14,428 bases of DNA, taken from positions 1 through 14,428 of the forward strand of contig JAUPKT010000279.1 of the NCBI GenBank assembly GCA_030837305.1, read 5' to 3'. Made by a program: the position numbers and the translations under genes. Each line of letters opens with the position of its first letter. Position 1 is the first letter of the stretch. The DNA is from Thermodesulfobacteriota bacterium (GTDB taxonomy: Bacteria; Desulfobacterota; Desulfomonilia; Desulfomonilales; Desulfomonilaceae). The notes below the pieces were generated by a model. It was not told where the DNA came from and did not search any database. It was given only the letters and a program-made list of their open reading frames with translations. This document shows positions 1 through 7,648 of this stretch, in pieces.

Positions 1-120
1 AATGTGTCCTTGGAGGGCAAGCTGATCACCCCCATCGCCATGGAGAAAGAGCTACGGTTTGCCATACGAGAAGGTGGACGAACCGTCGGCGCAGGTGTCG
101 TCTCCGAAATATTGGAATAA
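1..120 (+). CDS. tuf: Elongation factor Tu, C-terminal end only (5' part outside window)
   Basis: The first 39 codons of the window, in frame 1, end in TAA at 118-120. They read as the final beta-barrel domain of EF-Tu, with the characteristic segments [20 protein letters not shown] and [12 protein letters not shown]-Tu is the cytosolic GTPase that delivers aminoacyl-tRNA to the ribosomal A site; this terminal domain takes part in contacts with aminoacyl-tRNA and EF-Ts. The G domain lies upstream of the window and cannot be inspected. The gene sits 42 bases before rpsJ with no terminator-like hairpin between them, which suggests the str operon (rpsL-rpsG-fusA-tuf) runs on into the S10 operon. 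Confidence 0.95.
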   Translation, partial: NVSLEGKLITPIAMEKELRFAIREGGRTVGAGVVSEILE

Positions 121-162
121 GTTCCTGAGGAGAATTGTAAAGGTTGTGTGAGGTTGAAGACT

Positions 163-477
163 ATGGACATGCATACTCTCAAGATAAGGATAAGACTAAA
201 AGCCTATGATCACAAACTACTGGATCAGTCGGCAGCAGAAATAGTCGAGACGGCGTGGCGCACAGGGGCCAAGGTTGCAGGACCAATACCCCTCCCGACA
301 CGTATACACAAGTACTGCGTGTTGCGATCACCGCACATTGACAAGAAATCCAGGGAACAATTTGAAATCCGTGTTCACAAGAGACTGCTTGACATAGTGG
401 AACCAACTCAACACACCCTTGACGCGCTCATGAAACTGGACCTGTCCCCTGGGGTGGACGTGGAAATAAAGGCTTAA
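163..477 (+). CDS. rpsJ: 30S ribosomal protein S10 (NusE)
   Basis: About 104 residues, the normal S10 size. Family signatures include [18 protein letters not shown] near the N-terminus, [19 protein letters not shown] in the middle and [16 protein letters not shown] near the end. S10 sits in the head of the small subunit and, as NusE, also joins NusB in transcription antitermination in bacteria generally. The start is uncertain. ATG 163 has GAGG at 150-153 with 9 bases between and is chosen. ATG 169 would give [10 protein letters not shown], close to the usual N-terminus. GTG 148 would add five residues. No long S10 leader, such as the one L4 binds in E. coli, fits in the short spacer after tuf. 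Confidence 0.95.
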   Translation: MDMHTLKIRIRLKAYDHKLLDQSAAEIVETAWRTGAKVAGPIPLPTRIHKYCVLRSPHIDKKSREQFEIRVHKRLLDIVEPTQHTLDALMKLDLSPGVDVEIKA

Positions 478-508
478 AATCCTTGGGGTTGAGTTCGAGG
501 AGCACATA

Positions 509-1114
509 ATGATTCAGGGAATGGTCGGAAAAAAACTCGGGATGGTACAGATTTTCGATGAATCTGGGCAAGCTGTGGGCGTGACGGTGGTTGAAGCCGG
601 CCCGTGCACTGTTGTGCGCAAGAAAGACCAGTCGCGAGTTCAGGTGGGATTTGGGCCGGCAAGAGAAAACAAACTGTCTAAGCCGAAAGCAGGTCAGTTC
701 AGGAAAGCAGGAACTCCTCTGTTTTCAATCTTACGAGAATTTGAAGCAGAAGATATAGAGGGCCTGGAGATAGGACAAGAAATTCGCACTGATATTTTCG
801 CCCCCGGAGAAACCGTAAAAGTGGTCGGCACGAGTAAAGGTAAAGGTTTTGCGGGTGTCATGAAGAAATGGAATTTTGGTGGTGGTAAAGAAACTCACGG
901 CTCCCGGTCACACCGTATCCCGGGTTCGATAGGACAATGTGCTTGGCCATCTCGTGTTTTTAAAGGCAGGAAAATGCCCGGCCGGATGGGTGGACGACAG
1001 GTGACAGCACCGAGCGTGCAAGTACTTGAAGTGAGGCCGGAGGAAAATCTCATTTTTCTCAAGGGCCCTGTTCCAGGCGCAAGGGGTTCCATTCTAGTAA
1101 TAAGGAAACAATAA
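509..1114 (+). CDS. rplC: 50S ribosomal protein L3
   Basis: 201 residues, typical for bacterial L3. It starts MIQGMVGKKLGM and has GTSKGKGFAGVMKKWNF around 107-123 and GSIGQ with VFKGRKMPGRMGG around 139-162. L3 is a primary 23S rRNA binder that initiates large-subunit assembly and sends a loop towards the peptidyl transferase centre. Gln143 in GSIGQ corresponds to the glutamine that PrmB methylates in E. coli; many Gram-positives have another residue there. The ATG at 509 has GAGGAG at 497-502, a 6-base spacing. The stop TAA shares its last base with the rplD start (TAATG), so the two are probably coupled. Confidence 0.98.
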   Translation: MIQGMVGKKLGMVQIFDESGQAVGVTVVEAGPCTVVRKKDQSRVQVGFGPARENKLSKPKAGQFRKAGTPLFSILREFEAEDIEGLEIGQEIRTDIFAPGETVKVVGTSKGKGFAGVMKKWNFGGGKETHGSRSHRIPGSIGQCAWPSRVFKGRKMPGRMGGRQVTAPSVQVLEVRPEENLIFLKGPVPGARGSILVIRKQ

Positions 1115-1740
1115 TGGCATCGGTAGACGTTCTCAACCAAGAAGGCGTTAAAGTCGATACTATTGAGTTGGAAGACAGCATTTTTGGTGCCGAAATACAT
1201 GAAGACCTCGTGCAGCAGGTTGTTGTGTGGCAATTAGCCAAGAGAAGAGCGGGCACCGCCTCCACGAAAACGCGGGGTCAAATTAGAGGCGGCGGCAAGA
1301 AACCCTGGCGCCAAAAAGGTACGGGTAGAGCACGAGCAGGAACAAATAGATCCCCACTGTGGACAGGAGGCGGAACTGTTTTTGGCCCAAAACCGAGGTC
1401 ATATGCATTTGCACTTCCGAAAAAGGTGAGGAAAGCAGCGATAAAGAGTGTTCTGACATCCCGATTCCAAGAAGAAATGCTCACAGTTGTCGACAAGATC
1501 GCATTGAACGAACCAAAGACAAAATTGTTCTTGGAACCTTTGAAGGCCTTGGGCTTGGAAGGGCAAAAAATTCTGTTTGTCACGCCGGATAAAGATGAGG
1601 TGCTCTCGAGATCGTCCCGAAATTTGCATCGCGTACTGGTCCTGCCGGTGCAGGGCTTGAACGTCTACGACATCTTGAGGTTCGAGAAGCTGGTATTATT
1701 GCAAGACGCAATCCCTAAGCTGCATGAAAGGCTGGGCTGA
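1114..1740 (+). CDS. rplD: 50S ribosomal protein L4
   Basis: 208 residues, the normal L4/L1e length. The extended loop that lines the peptide exit tunnel is clear at about residues 45-95, with [19 protein letters not shown] and a [13 protein letters not shown] segment. That loop is where macrolide-resistance changes occur in other species; nothing abnormal is visible. L4 helps early large-subunit assembly. In E. coli it also represses its own operon through the S10 leader; I see no equivalent target here. The start overlaps the rplC stop by one base, with AGGA at 1103-1106 upstream. The C-terminal half is more divergent than the loop, as is usual in this family. Confidence 0.98.
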   Translation: MASVDVLNQEGVKVDTIELEDSIFGAEIHEDLVQQVVVWQLAKRRAGTASTKTRGQIRGGGKKPWRQKGTGRARAGTNRSPLWTGGGTVFGPKPRSYAFALPKKVRKAAIKSVLTSRFQEEMLTVVDKIALNEPKTKLFLEPLKALGLEGQKILFVTPDKDEVLSRSSRNLHRVLVLPVQGLNVYDILRFEKLVLLQDAIPKLHERLG

Positions 1741-1741
1741 C

Positions 1742-2029
1742 ATGGAAGAATACGGCATAATCCGGCGGCCCATAGTGACGGAAAAGGGTACGATACTCAG
1801 AGACGAGAACAATCAGCTTCTCTTTGAGGTTGATAGCCGTTCCAACAAGTCTGAGATCAAGAAAGCAATAGAAAAACTCTTCAAGGTAAAGGTCTTGTCC
1901 GTCCAGACTCAAAACCGCCTTGGTAAGCGAAAAAGACTGGGAAAGTTCGTAGGTCGTCGCAAGAACTGGAAGAAAGCGATTGTCACTCTGAAAGAAGGAG
2001 ATCGGGTCGACTATTTTGAAGGCGTATAG
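1742..2029 (+). CDS. rplW: 50S ribosomal protein L23
   Basis: 95 residues starting MEEYGIIRRPIVTEKGT, a normal L23 with the conserved RRPIVTEK opening, the NKSEIKKAIEKLFKVKVLSV core and the basic RLGKRKRLGKFVGRR tail loop. L23 lies beside the exit tunnel and is the docking site for trigger factor and SRP. The start ATG at 1742 lies one base after the rplD stop and has AAAGG at 1727-1731, 10 bases upstream. An in-frame ATG at 1724, inside rplD, would add six residues that do not look like L23, so it was not chosen. A spacer of 65 bases follows before rplB. Confidence 0.97.
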   Translation: MEEYGIIRRPIVTEKGTILRDENNQLLFEVDSRSNKSEIKKAIEKLFKVKVLSVQTQNRLGKRKRLGKFVGRRKNWKKAIVTLKEGDRVDYFEGV

Positions 2030-2094
2030 ATTTCTGTCGGAACTAAATGTTTTGCCTTTGGTCCCGATTCGTCTCGGCCCTTGAGGATAACGAT

Positions 2095-2919
2095 ATGGCT
2101 ATCAAGAAATTCAAACCGACATCACCCGGAATAAGGTTCAAGACTAGTCTAACCTTTGAAGAAATCACGACAGATGAACCCGTGAGGTCTTTGGTTACAG
2201 GCGTAACCAAGAAAGGTGGCCGAAACAATTATGGCCGTATTACCGTGCGGCACAGAGGTGGAGGTCACAAGAGAAGATACCGCATCATTGATTTCAAGAG
2301 AGACAAACAAGATGTCCCGGGCACAGTGCAAAGCGTCGAATATGATCCAAATCGAAGCGCTCGCCTCGCCCTCATACACTACGCAGATGGTGACAAACGG
2401 TACATTCTCTGGCCGCATGGACTCCAAGTAGGTGAAACGGTCGTTGCCGGAGACAAGGTTGACATCAAGCCGGGTAACTGCCTCCCGCTGAAAAACGTCC
2501 CACTGGGAACGATGATTCACAACCTCGAACTGAAAATCGGCAAAGGCGGTCAGATGATAAGGTCGGCAGGGGGCTATGGTCAGTTAATGGCCAAAGAAAA
2601 GGGATATGTGCAGGTTAAGCTCCCAAGCGGAGAAGTCCGCATGGTCCTGGATAGGTGCCGGGCCACCGTTGGTCAGATAGGCAACCTTGATCATGAGAAA
2701 GTATCGTTGGGGAAGGCTGGAAGAATGAGGTTGCTGGGACGCAGGCCGAAGGTACGAGGAGTCGTCATGAACCCTGTGGACCATCCCCATGGCGGCGGTG
2801 AGGGCAAGACATCAGGCGGTCGACATCCTGTCACACCGTGGGGAGTCCCCACCAAAGGATACAAGACACGCAAGGGTTCAAAATCTTCTGACAAACTCAT
2901 AGTAAAACGGAGGAAGTGA
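2095..2919 (+). CDS. rplB: 50S ribosomal protein L2
   Basis: 274 residues, exactly the family size. It begins [15 protein letters not shown], has [16 protein letters not shown] at about 54-69, and ends with the near-invariant [20 protein letters not shown] at about 225-244 and the [20 protein letters not shown] tail. L2 is a primary 23S rRNA binder required for subunit association and peptidyl transferase activity; a histidine in the DHPHGGG motif is functionally important in E. coli. ATG 2095 has GAGGA at 2083-2087, 7 bases upstream. A longer in-frame reading from 2047 adds 16 hydrophobic residues with no family support and was not used. Confidence 0.98.
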   Translation: MAIKKFKPTSPGIRFKTSLTFEEITTDEPVRSLVTGVTKKGGRNNYGRITVRHRGGGHKRRYRIIDFKRDKQDVPGTVQSVEYDPNRSARLALIHYADGDKRYILWPHGLQVGETVVAGDKVDIKPGNCLPLKNVPLGTMIHNLELKIGKGGQMIRSAGGYGQLMAKEKGYVQVKLPSGEVRMVLDRCRATVGQIGNLDHEKVSLGKAGRMRLLGRRPKVRGVVMNPVDHPHGGGEGKTSGGRHPVTPWGVPTKGYKTRKGSKSSDKLIVKRRK

Positions 2920-2924
2920 AGTTC

Positions 2925-3209
2925 ATGCCCCGTTCGATACATAAAGGTCCGTTTGTGGACGATCACGTCTTGGAAAAGGTCAATCAGGCGAAAGAGACCG
3001 GATCCCGCAAGGTCATACAAACATGGTCTCGCCGGTCCACAGTCATACCTGATATGGTTGGGCTGACATTTGCCGTTCACAATGGAAAGAAATTCATTCC
3101 AGTTTTTGTGACGGAAAACATGGTTGGTCACAAACTCGGTGAATTTTCTCCAACTCGGACGTTTCATGGGCATGCGGGCGACAGAAAAGCCAAGAAGGGG
3201 CGCAAGTGA
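2925..3209 (+). CDS. rpsS: 30S ribosomal protein S19
   Basis: 94 residues, [16 protein letters not shown] at the start, [20 protein letters not shown] in the middle and [19 protein letters not shown] near the end, all S19 hallmarks. S19 pairs with S13 in the head of the small subunit near the A-site tRNA. The start ATG at 2925 has GGAGG at 2909-2913 (11 bases). A GTG at 2916, overlapping the rplB stop, would lie only two bases from that site, so the ATG is preferred. It lies five bases after rplB. Confidence 0.97.
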   Translation: MPRSIHKGPFVDDHVLEKVNQAKETGSRKVIQTWSRRSTVIPDMVGLTFAVHNGKKFIPVFVTENMVGHKLGEFSPTRTFHGHAGDRKAKKGRK

Positions 3210-3541
3210 TGGAATTTGAGGCAACCCTGAGACATGCGAGAATATCCGCGCGTAAGGCGCGGTTGGTGGCGGATCTGATAAGGGGAATGTCGGTTGGAGA
3301 CGCGCTTGGATTGCTTACTTTTACCCCTAAGAAGGGCGCAGGAGTTATTAAGAAAGTGGTCCAGTCAGCTCTCTCCAACGCCACACAAGCCAAAGGCGTG
3401 GACGAAGACAGGCTCTACGTCAGCCACATATCAGTAGATGAAGGCCCAACGGCCAAGAGGTGGAGCCCCCGAGCAATGGGTCGGGCCACGAAAATTCGGA
3501 AGAGGACAAGCCACATACGAGTGGCTGTAGAAGAGCTGTAG
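3209..3541 (+). CDS. rplV: 50S ribosomal protein L22
   Basis: 110 residues, the same length as E. coli L22. It has the opening RHARISARKARLVADLIRG and the long beta-hairpin DEGPTAKRWSPRAMGRATKI at about 77-96, whose tip lines the exit tunnel next to L4. L22 is an early assembly protein that touches all domains of 23S rRNA. The ATG at 3209 overlaps the rpsS stop (TGATG) and is preceded by AAGGGG at 3195-3200, 8 bases away. An alternative GTG at 3206 adds one residue. Hairpin alterations known from macrolide-resistant strains are not evident. Confidence 0.97.
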   Translation: MEFEATLRHARISARKARLVADLIRGMSVGDALGLLTFTPKKGAGVIKKVVQSALSNATQAKGVDEDRLYVSHISVDEGPTAKRWSPRAMGRATKIRKRTSHIRVAVEEL

Positions 3542-3623
3542 ATCGGTATCATCTCCGTCGGCCAGAGGATGTCGGTGCAAGCGTTCGACATAAGGCTTAG
3601 GAGCAGTAGTCAGGAGGCTTATC

Positions 3624-4268
3624 TTGGGACAAAAGGTGCATCCGCATGGATTTCGCCTCGGTGTCAATCGAACATGGGATTCTCGATGGTATTCACAAAG
3701 AGATTATGGTGATTTCCTCATAGAAGATCTCAAGCTCAGAGAGTTCCTTAAGAAAAGATTGGCACAGGCAAGCATTTCACGAATCGAAATCGAACGGGCG
3801 GCAGGGAAAATACGAGTCATAATCCACACAGCCCGACCTGGTGTCGTTATAGGACCGAAAGGCAGTGAAATAGAAAAACTGAGGCGAGAAATTCTCAAGA
3901 TAACCCAAAAGGATATCATTGTTGACATTAAAGAGATTCGCAAGCCGGAAATCGATGCCCAACTTGTAGCAGAAAATGTCGCGCAACAGTTGGAGCGGAG
4001 AATAGCATTCCGAAGGGCAATGAAGAAATCGGTTACGAGTGCCCTGAAATCGGGGGCCAAGGGAATTCGAATCGCCACAGCAGGGCGTCTCGGTGGAGCG
4101 GAAATGGCCCGCAGAGAATGGTATCGCGAAGGTCGAGTGCCGCTTCACACACTTCGTGCCGACATAGATTACGGCTTTGCGCGTGCCACCACGACGTACG
4201 GGGTCATCGGAATAAAGGTCTGGATATTCAAGGGTGAAATAGTCCAGGTCGGAGCAGGGGAAAACTAA
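3624..4268 (+). CDS. rpsC: 30S ribosomal protein S3 (TTG start)
   Basis: 214 residues, in the usual 205-235 range. [20 protein letters not shown] is the classic S3 N-terminus. A KH-type RNA-binding domain follows, with its GxxG loop seen as [14 protein letters not shown] at about 74-87. The C-terminal half holds [21 protein letters not shown]3 forms part of the mRNA entry tunnel, with S4 and S5, where it aids mRNA unwinding. The start codon is TTG, fixed by both the conserved N-terminus and a perfect AGGAGG at 3612-3617, 6 bases upstream. The 82-base spacer before it is one of the few gaps in the S10 block. Confidence 0.97.
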   Translation: MGQKVHPHGFRLGVNRTWDSRWYSQRDYGDFLIEDLKLREFLKKRLAQASISRIEIERAAGKIRVIIHTARPGVVIGPKGSEIEKLRREILKITQKDIIVDIKEIRKPEIDAQLVAENVAQQLERRIAFRRAMKKSVTSALKSGAKGIRIATAGRLGGAEMARREWYREGRVPLHTLRADIDYGFARATTTYGVIGIKVWIFKGEIVQVGAGEN

Positions 4269-4269
4269 C

Positions 4270-4686
4270 ATGTTGGCACCCAAGAAAGTCAAATATCGGA
4301 AAAGACAAAAGGGACGAATGACGGGAAGGCCTCTAAAAGGGACCCAAGTATCCTTTGGTGATTACGGTTTAATGGCGATGGATCCGGGCTGGATTACGGC
4401 GAGACAGATAGAGGCTGCCCGAATCGCCATGACGCGGCATGTGAAAAGAGGCGGCAAAATCTGGATTAGGGTGTTCCCCGACAAGCCCATAACAAAAAAG
4501 CCTGCTGAAACAAGAATGGGCAAAGGTAAGGGAGCTCCGGAAGAGTGGGTGGCAGTAGTCCGCCCAGGGAAGATAATGTACGAGATGGAAGGGGTTCCTG
4601 TAGACGTCGCAAAGGAAGCTTTCCGCCTTGCCGCACACAAACTACCCATCAAGACGCGATTTGTTGTTCGTGAGGACTTGACATGA
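4270..4686 (+). CDS. rplP: 50S ribosomal protein L16
   Basis: 138 residues. The sequence opens [19 protein letters not shown] and contains [20 protein letters not shown] at about 42-61 and [20 protein letters not shown] at about 82-101, both diagnostic of L16. L16 binds near the A site and helps place aminoacyl-tRNA and organise the 5S rRNA region. Arg82 lines up with the arginine hydroxylated in E. coli L16; whether this host has the oxygenase is unknown. The gene begins one base after the rpsC stop, with AGGGG at 4256-4260, and its own stop overlaps rpmC by four bases. Confidence 0.98.
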   Translation: MLAPKKVKYRKRQKGRMTGRPLKGTQVSFGDYGLMAMDPGWITARQIEAARIAMTRHVKRGGKIWIRVFPDKPITKKPAETRMGKGKGAPEEWVAVVRPGKIMYEMEGVPVDVAKEAFRLAAHKLPIKTRFVVREDLT

Positions 4687-4877
4687 AGCCCCGTGAACTT
4701 AGGGATCTGTCTGCTGAAGAATTAGCAGCAAAAGAAAAGGAATTTCGTGAAGAGGAGTTCAAGCTTCGCTTCAAACATGCGACTGGACAACTTGAAAAAA
4801 CAGCTCGCCTCAGACTTCTCCGACGAGAAATCGCCCGAGTTAAAACCATTATGAGAGAAAAGGAGGCGTCTCAATGA
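4683..4877 (+). CDS. rpmC: 50S ribosomal protein L29
   Basis: 64 residues, a typical L29. It is a two-helix protein starting [20 protein letters not shown] and ending with [20 protein letters not shown], rich in charged residues. L29 sits next to L23 at the exit tunnel mouth. The start uses an ATGA overlap with the rplP stop, and GAGG lies at 4672-4675, 7 bases upstream. Its own end overlaps rpsQ in the same ATGA fashion, so rplP-rpmC-rpsQ-rplN form a run of three four-base overlaps. Confidence 0.96.
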   Translation: MKPRELRDLSAEELAAKEKEFREEEFKLRFKHATGQLEKTARLRLLRREIARVKTIMREKEASQ

Positions 4878-5161
4878 CGAACTCCTCTGAAAAGATGAAA
4901 CAAAGAAAAGTCCGTACCGGTGTTGTCATCAGCAACAAGATGGACAAAACGGTCGTAGTGGAAGTCAGCCGTACAGTCATGCATCCGGTGTATAAGAAAT
5001 TCGTTCGGCGTAGAAAGCGATTCATGGCCCACGATGAACAAAACGTTTGCCGGATTGGTGATGAAGTTATGATCGTTGAAACAAGACCTCTCAGTCGCCA
5101 CAAGAATTGGCGTGTCAGAAAGGTTGTGAAGGAGGCTGCTCTTCCGGGAGGTTCCTCATGA
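4874..5161 (+). CDS. rpsQ: 30S ribosomal protein S17
   Basis: 95 residues with the OB-fold signature of S17: [18 protein letters not shown] at about 14-31, [19 protein letters not shown] at about 37-55, and [20 protein letters not shown] at about 62-81. S17 is a primary 16S rRNA binder of the small-subunit body. An N-terminal extension of roughly eight residues and a short C-terminal tail make it slightly longer than E. coli S17. The ATG at 4874 has a strong AGGAGG at 4861-4866, 7 bases upstream, and overlaps the rpmC stop by four bases. Confidence 0.97.
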   Translation: MTNSSEKMKQRKVRTGVVISNKMDKTVVVEVSRTVMHPVYKKFVRRRKRFMAHDEQNVCRIGDEVMIVETRPLSRHKNWRVRKVVKEAALPGGSS

Positions 5162-5526
5162 TTCAACAACAAACCCGGATGGACGTGGCTGATAACTCCG
5201 GAGCGAAAGAGCTTTTCTGTATTAAGATCTTAGGCGGCACGAGAAGAAAGTATGCCAGCGTCGGAGATGTTGTGATAGTTTCAGTCAAAGAAGCCATACC
5301 GAATTCAAAGGTCAAGAAAGGCGAGGTTCATAAAGCTGTCGTCGTACGGACAAGAAGAGCTGTTCGGAGGCCTGACGGATCATATATCCGATTTGATGAC
5401 AATTCCGCCGTCTTGATTAACAATCAAATGGAACCCATTGGTACGAGAATTTTTGGTCCAGTAGCAAGAGAGCTGAGGGCAAAAAAATTCATGAAAATAG
5501 TCTCTCTGGCTCCGGAGGTCCTTTAG
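5158..5526 (+). CDS. rplN: 50S ribosomal protein L14
   Basis: 122 residues, exactly the L14 length. It starts [20 protein letters not shown] and carries [20 protein letters not shown] at about 40-59 and [20 protein letters not shown] further on. L14 lies at the subunit interface, where it contacts L19 and the small subunit and is the docking site of the silencing factor RsfS in bacteria. The ATG overlaps the rpsQ stop by four bases, and GGGAGG at 5146-5151 is 6 bases upstream. In E. coli this gene begins the separate spc operon; here no promoter gap exists, so S10 and spc are probably co-transcribed. Confidence 0.98.
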   Translation: MIQQQTRMDVADNSGAKELFCIKILGGTRRKYASVGDVVIVSVKEAIPNSKVKKGEVHKAVVVRTRRAVRRPDGSYIRFDDNSAVLINNQMEPIGTRIFGPVARELRAKKFMKIVSLAPEVL

Positions 5527-5527
5527 G

Positions 5528-5848
5528 ATGTCGCGCATCAAGAAGAATGATAAGGTAGAGATACTCGCTGGTAAGGATAAGGGGCGTCAAGGCAAAGTCC
5601 TCAAGGTTTTTGGGGACAAGGACACAGCATTGGTAGAGCGTCTCAACGTGATCAAACGTCACACACGGGGTGGAGGACAGATATCAAAGCAAGGTGGAAT
5701 CATTGATAAAGAAGCACCCATAAGCCTGTCTAAACTCATGGTCATCTGTCCCAAGTGTTCGAAAAAATCCCGCGTGGGCAAGAGAATCCTAGAAGACGGT
5801 AATCGAGTTCGTTTCTGTAAGAAATGTGACGAACAATTGGACTCGTAA
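5528..5848 (+). CDS. rplX: 50S ribosomal protein L24 with C-terminal zinc ribbon
   Basis: 106 residues. An N-terminal KOW motif, [20 protein letters not shown], spans about 5-24, followed by the [20 protein letters not shown] segment. The C-terminus holds two knuckles, CPKC (Cys74, Cys77) and CKKC (Cys97, Cys100), a likely zinc ribbon. That form occurs in many bacteria, whereas some lineages have lost the cysteines. L24 is one of the assembly initiators of the large subunit. The gene starts one base after the rplN stop, with GGAGG at 5514-5518, 9 bases upstream. Zinc binding is inferred from cysteine spacing only. Confidence 0.97.
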   Translation: MSRIKKNDKVEILAGKDKGRQGKVLKVFGDKDTALVERLNVIKRHTRGGGQISKQGGIIDKEAPISLSKLMVICPKCSKKSRVGKRILEDGNRVRFCKKCDEQLDS

Positions 5849-5861
5849 AAGGGATAATGTG

Positions 5862-6404
5862 ATGGCTTCAAGGTTGAGAGAATATTACCGGAAATTCGTT
5901 GCACCTGCACTGACCGAGCAGTTTAAATACGGCAATCCAATGCAAGTGCCTGTTCTCGAAAAAATAGTTGTCAATATGGGATTGGGTGAGGCCATACAAA
6001 ATGCAAAGGTTCTTGAGACGGCTCAGCAGGAAGTGGCGTTGATAACCGGTCAATGGCCGACCATGCGAAAGGCTAGGAAATCAATAGCAACGTTCAAGTT
6101 GAGGGAAGGCATGACAATCGGCTGTAAAGTAACCTTGCGACGCGACAACATGTATCACTTCCTCGACAAGCTCATCAATGTGGCTCTGCCGAGGGTGAGA
6201 GACTTTCGGGGCGTGAATCCCAAGGGCTTTGACGGTCGAGGAAACTTCTCCATGGGTATCAAAGAACAGATTATCTTCCCTGAAATCAATTACGACAAAA
6301 TCGACAAGATTAGAGGGATGAATATAACGATGGTCACTTCCGCAAAGACTGACGAAGAGGCGCGACATCTGCTCGAGAGCCTTGGAATGCCTTTCAGGAA
6401 GTAA
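5862..6404 (+). CDS. rplE: 50S ribosomal protein L5
   Basis: 180 residues, the usual L5 size. Recognisable blocks are [20 protein letters not shown] at the N-terminus, [20 protein letters not shown] at about 35-54, [18 protein letters not shown] near the middle, and [17 protein letters not shown] and [20 protein letters not shown] segments near the end. L5 binds 5S rRNA in the central protuberance and contacts P-site tRNA and S13. ATG 5862 is preceded by AAAAGGG at 5847-5853, 8 bases upstream, which overlaps the end of rplX. In-frame GTG 5859 and an upstream start inside rplX are less likely. Confidence 0.97.
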   Translation: MASRLREYYRKFVAPALTEQFKYGNPMQVPVLEKIVVNMGLGEAIQNAKVLETAQQEVALITGQWPTMRKARKSIATFKLREGMTIGCKVTLRRDNMYHFLDKLINVALPRVRDFRGVNPKGFDGRGNFSMGIKEQIIFPEINYDKIDKIRGMNITMVTSAKTDEEARHLLESLGMPFRK

Positions 6405-6411
6405 ATCATTT

Positions 6412-6424
6412 CTCCTTTAAGGAG
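6412..6424 (+). promoter_or_regulatory. Palindrome covering the rpsN ribosome binding site
   Basis: The 13 bases CTCCTTTAAGGAG form an inverted repeat, CTCCT and AGGAG around a TTA loop, in the 25-base spacer between rplE and rpsN. The right arm is the core of the rpsN Shine-Dalgarno sequence (AAGGAGG at 6419-6425), so folding would hide it. The left arm resembles the 3' end of 16S rRNA. A translational tuning role is inferred; the stem is short and could be melted by ribosomes finishing rplE. Confidence 0.45.
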
Positions 6425-6429
6425 GGAGC

Positions 6430-6615
6430 GTGGCCAAGAAATCACTGATGGTAAAGGCTGCCCAGCCTCAGAAATTTGGGGTTCGTGTCTACAACAGGTG
6501 CCAAATATGCGGTCGGCCCAGAGCCTTCTATCGCAAATTCAAACTCTGTCGAATCTGCCTAAGAAATGAGGCGCTGAAAGGCAACGTTCCCGGCATGATC
6601 AAATCAAGCTGGTAG
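6430..6615 (+). CDS. rpsN: 30S ribosomal protein S14, zinc-binding type Z (GTG start)
   Basis: 61 residues, the short type Z form of S14, not the long form of about 100 residues found in E. coli. Two knuckles, CQIC (Cys24, Cys27) and CRIC (Cys40, Cys43), separated by the conserved [12 protein letters not shown] stretch, should bind one zinc ion; the end, [11 protein letters not shown], is standard. S14 sits in the small-subunit head. The start codon is GTG at 6430, supported by AAGGAGG at 6419-6425 four bases upstream and by the conserved [10 protein letters not shown] opening. Its binding site is part of a palindrome. Some bacteria keep a second, zinc-free S14 elsewhere; this window cannot tell. 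Confidence 0.97.
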   Translation: MAKKSLMVKAAQPQKFGVRVYNRCQICGRPRAFYRKFKLCRICLRNEALKGNVPGMIKSSW

Positions 6616-6627
6616 GAGATATGCATC

Positions 6628-7032
6628 ATGAGCATGACCGACCCGATAGCAGATATGCTGACGCGTATCCGAAATGCCAAACAAGCACGAAAAGAACAGG
6701 TGACAGTTCCTGCGTCCAACTTGAAGATCGGCATATCTCAGATCCTAAAAGAGGAAGGATATGTAAAGAAATATAAGGTCATCAGATCTGCCAAGAATAA
6801 GCAGGGGGTCTTGAAGCTCACTCTTCGGTTTGACGATGAAACTCAGTGCGTTATAGAGGGTCTTTCTCGAGTTTCTCGGCCGGGCAGAAGAGTGTACGTC
6901 GGACAAGACCACACCATGAAGAGTCATGGAGGAATCGGCATCCTCGTCCTTTCGACCTCCCAGGGCATCATGACGGACAAGGAAGCAAGGCGTCGTAGGA
7001 TCGGAGGAGAGGTGCTTTGCAGCATCTGGTGA
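6628..7032 (+). CDS. rpsH: 30S ribosomal protein S8
   Basis: 134 residues. The opening MSMTDPIADMLTRIRNA and the C-terminal GGIGILVLSTSQGIMTDKEA, followed by GGEVLCSIW, are S8 signatures. S8 is a primary binder of the central domain of 16S rRNA and in E. coli represses the spc operon at the rplX-rplE junction; I could not recognise its target structure there. The start ATG at 6628 has AGGAG at 6614-6618, 9 bases upstream and overlapping the rpsN stop. An ATG at 6634 would skip two residues, and one at 6621 is out of frame. Confidence 0.97.
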   Translation: MSMTDPIADMLTRIRNAKQARKEQVTVPASNLKIGISQILKEEGYVKKYKVIRSAKNKQGVLKLTLRFDDETQCVIEGLSRVSRPGRRVYVGQDHTMKSHGGIGILVLSTSQGIMTDKEARRRRIGGEVLCSIW

Positions 7033-7057
7033 ACAGAGGAAATGTGGAGTACAACAA

Positions 7058-7597
7058 ATGTCCCGAATAGGTAAAGCTCCCATAGCAATTCCTGAGGGAG
7101 TCAAAATAGATTTCTTACCCCCGACCTTGACTGTGCACGGGCCCAAAGGAGAGTTGTCGTTGGAAATCTCCGATTGGGTACAACTGGAATTGGATTCATC
7201 TCATCTCAAAGTGGCTGCGGTGAGCCAACATAGAAAATGCCGTTCCATGCACGGGCTGACCAGAACTCTGATTCAAAATATGGTTACGGGAGTTACTGCC
7301 GGATTTACGAAATCTTTGGAAATAGTTGGAGTCGGCTATCGTGCAGAGGCCGACACACAGACCTTAACCCTCAACGTCGGATATTCCACCCCGGTTGTCA
7401 TGGCCGTGCCTGAAGGACTGTCGGTGGAAGTGGAAAAGAACACCATAATACACGTGAGGGGCATTGACAAACAAGGCGTCGGAGAAATGGCCGCTCGTAT
7501 TAGACGAGTGAGAAAACCTGAACCGTATCGCGGCAAAGGGATTCGCTATCTTGGGGAGCAAATCCGCCGCAAGGTCGGTAAAGCAGGATCAAAGTAA
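7058..7597 (+). CDS. rplF: 50S ribosomal protein L6
   Basis: 179 residues, the usual length, with the duplicated L6 fold. The N-terminus MSRIGKAPIAIPEGV and VHGPKGELSLE belong to the first repeat, and GVGYRAEADTQTLTLNVGYS around 91-110 to the second. The conserved RKPEPYRGKGIRYLGEQIRR lies near the end. L6 stands near the L7/L12 stalk and the sarcin-ricin loop and supports GTPase factor action. ATG 7058 has GGAG at 7046-7049, 8 bases upstream. Confidence 0.97.
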   Translation: MSRIGKAPIAIPEGVKIDFLPPTLTVHGPKGELSLEISDWVQLELDSSHLKVAAVSQHRKCRSMHGLTRTLIQNMVTGVTAGFTKSLEIVGVGYRAEADTQTLTLNVGYSTPVVMAVPEGLSVEVEKNTIIHVRGIDKQGVGEMAARIRRVRKPEPYRGKGIRYLGEQIRRKVGKAGSK

Positions 7598-7607
7598 TGT
7601 GAACGGC

Positions 7608-7633
7608 TGAAGTTCGATTGGCATAGAACTTTG
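7608..7633 (+). promoter_or_regulatory. Hairpin in the rplF-rplR spacer
   Basis: AAGTTC at 7610-7615 and GAACTT at 7626-7631 are perfect inverted arms around a ten-base loop. Two flanking G-U type pairs could lengthen the stem to eight in RNA. It lies in the 51-base spacer, just before the rplR binding site at 7636-7640. No U-run follows, so it is not a terminator. It could be an mRNA processing or translation element, or chance. Confidence 0.3.
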
Positions 7634-7648
7634 ACGAGGATTGGGATT

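Noticed and set aside
2047..2094. In-frame extension of rplB (16 residues) from an upstream ATG
   Set aside because: The residues do not match L2, and the start at 2095 has a proper Shine-Dalgarno and the conserved [12 protein letters not shown] opening.
4677..4705. TTGACA at 4677-4682 as an internal promoter before rpmC
   Set aside because: No acceptable -10 box at 16-18 bases; the hexamer is part of the coding end of rplP.
6412..6424. The rplE-rpsN palindrome as a transcription terminator
   Set aside because: No T-run follows, the stem is short, and it sits over a ribosome binding site in the middle of an operon.
6621..6640. Out-of-frame ATG before rpsH as an upstream reading frame
   Set aside because: Only two bases from the Shine-Dalgarno, and the encoded frame has no family match; the ATG at 6628 fits S8 exactly.
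7042..7074. Ten-codon reading frame ahead of rplF (ATG 7042) as a leader peptide
   Set aside because: Its GAGG site is only two bases from the ATG, it overlaps the rplF start out of frame, and the peptide has no regulatory codon run.
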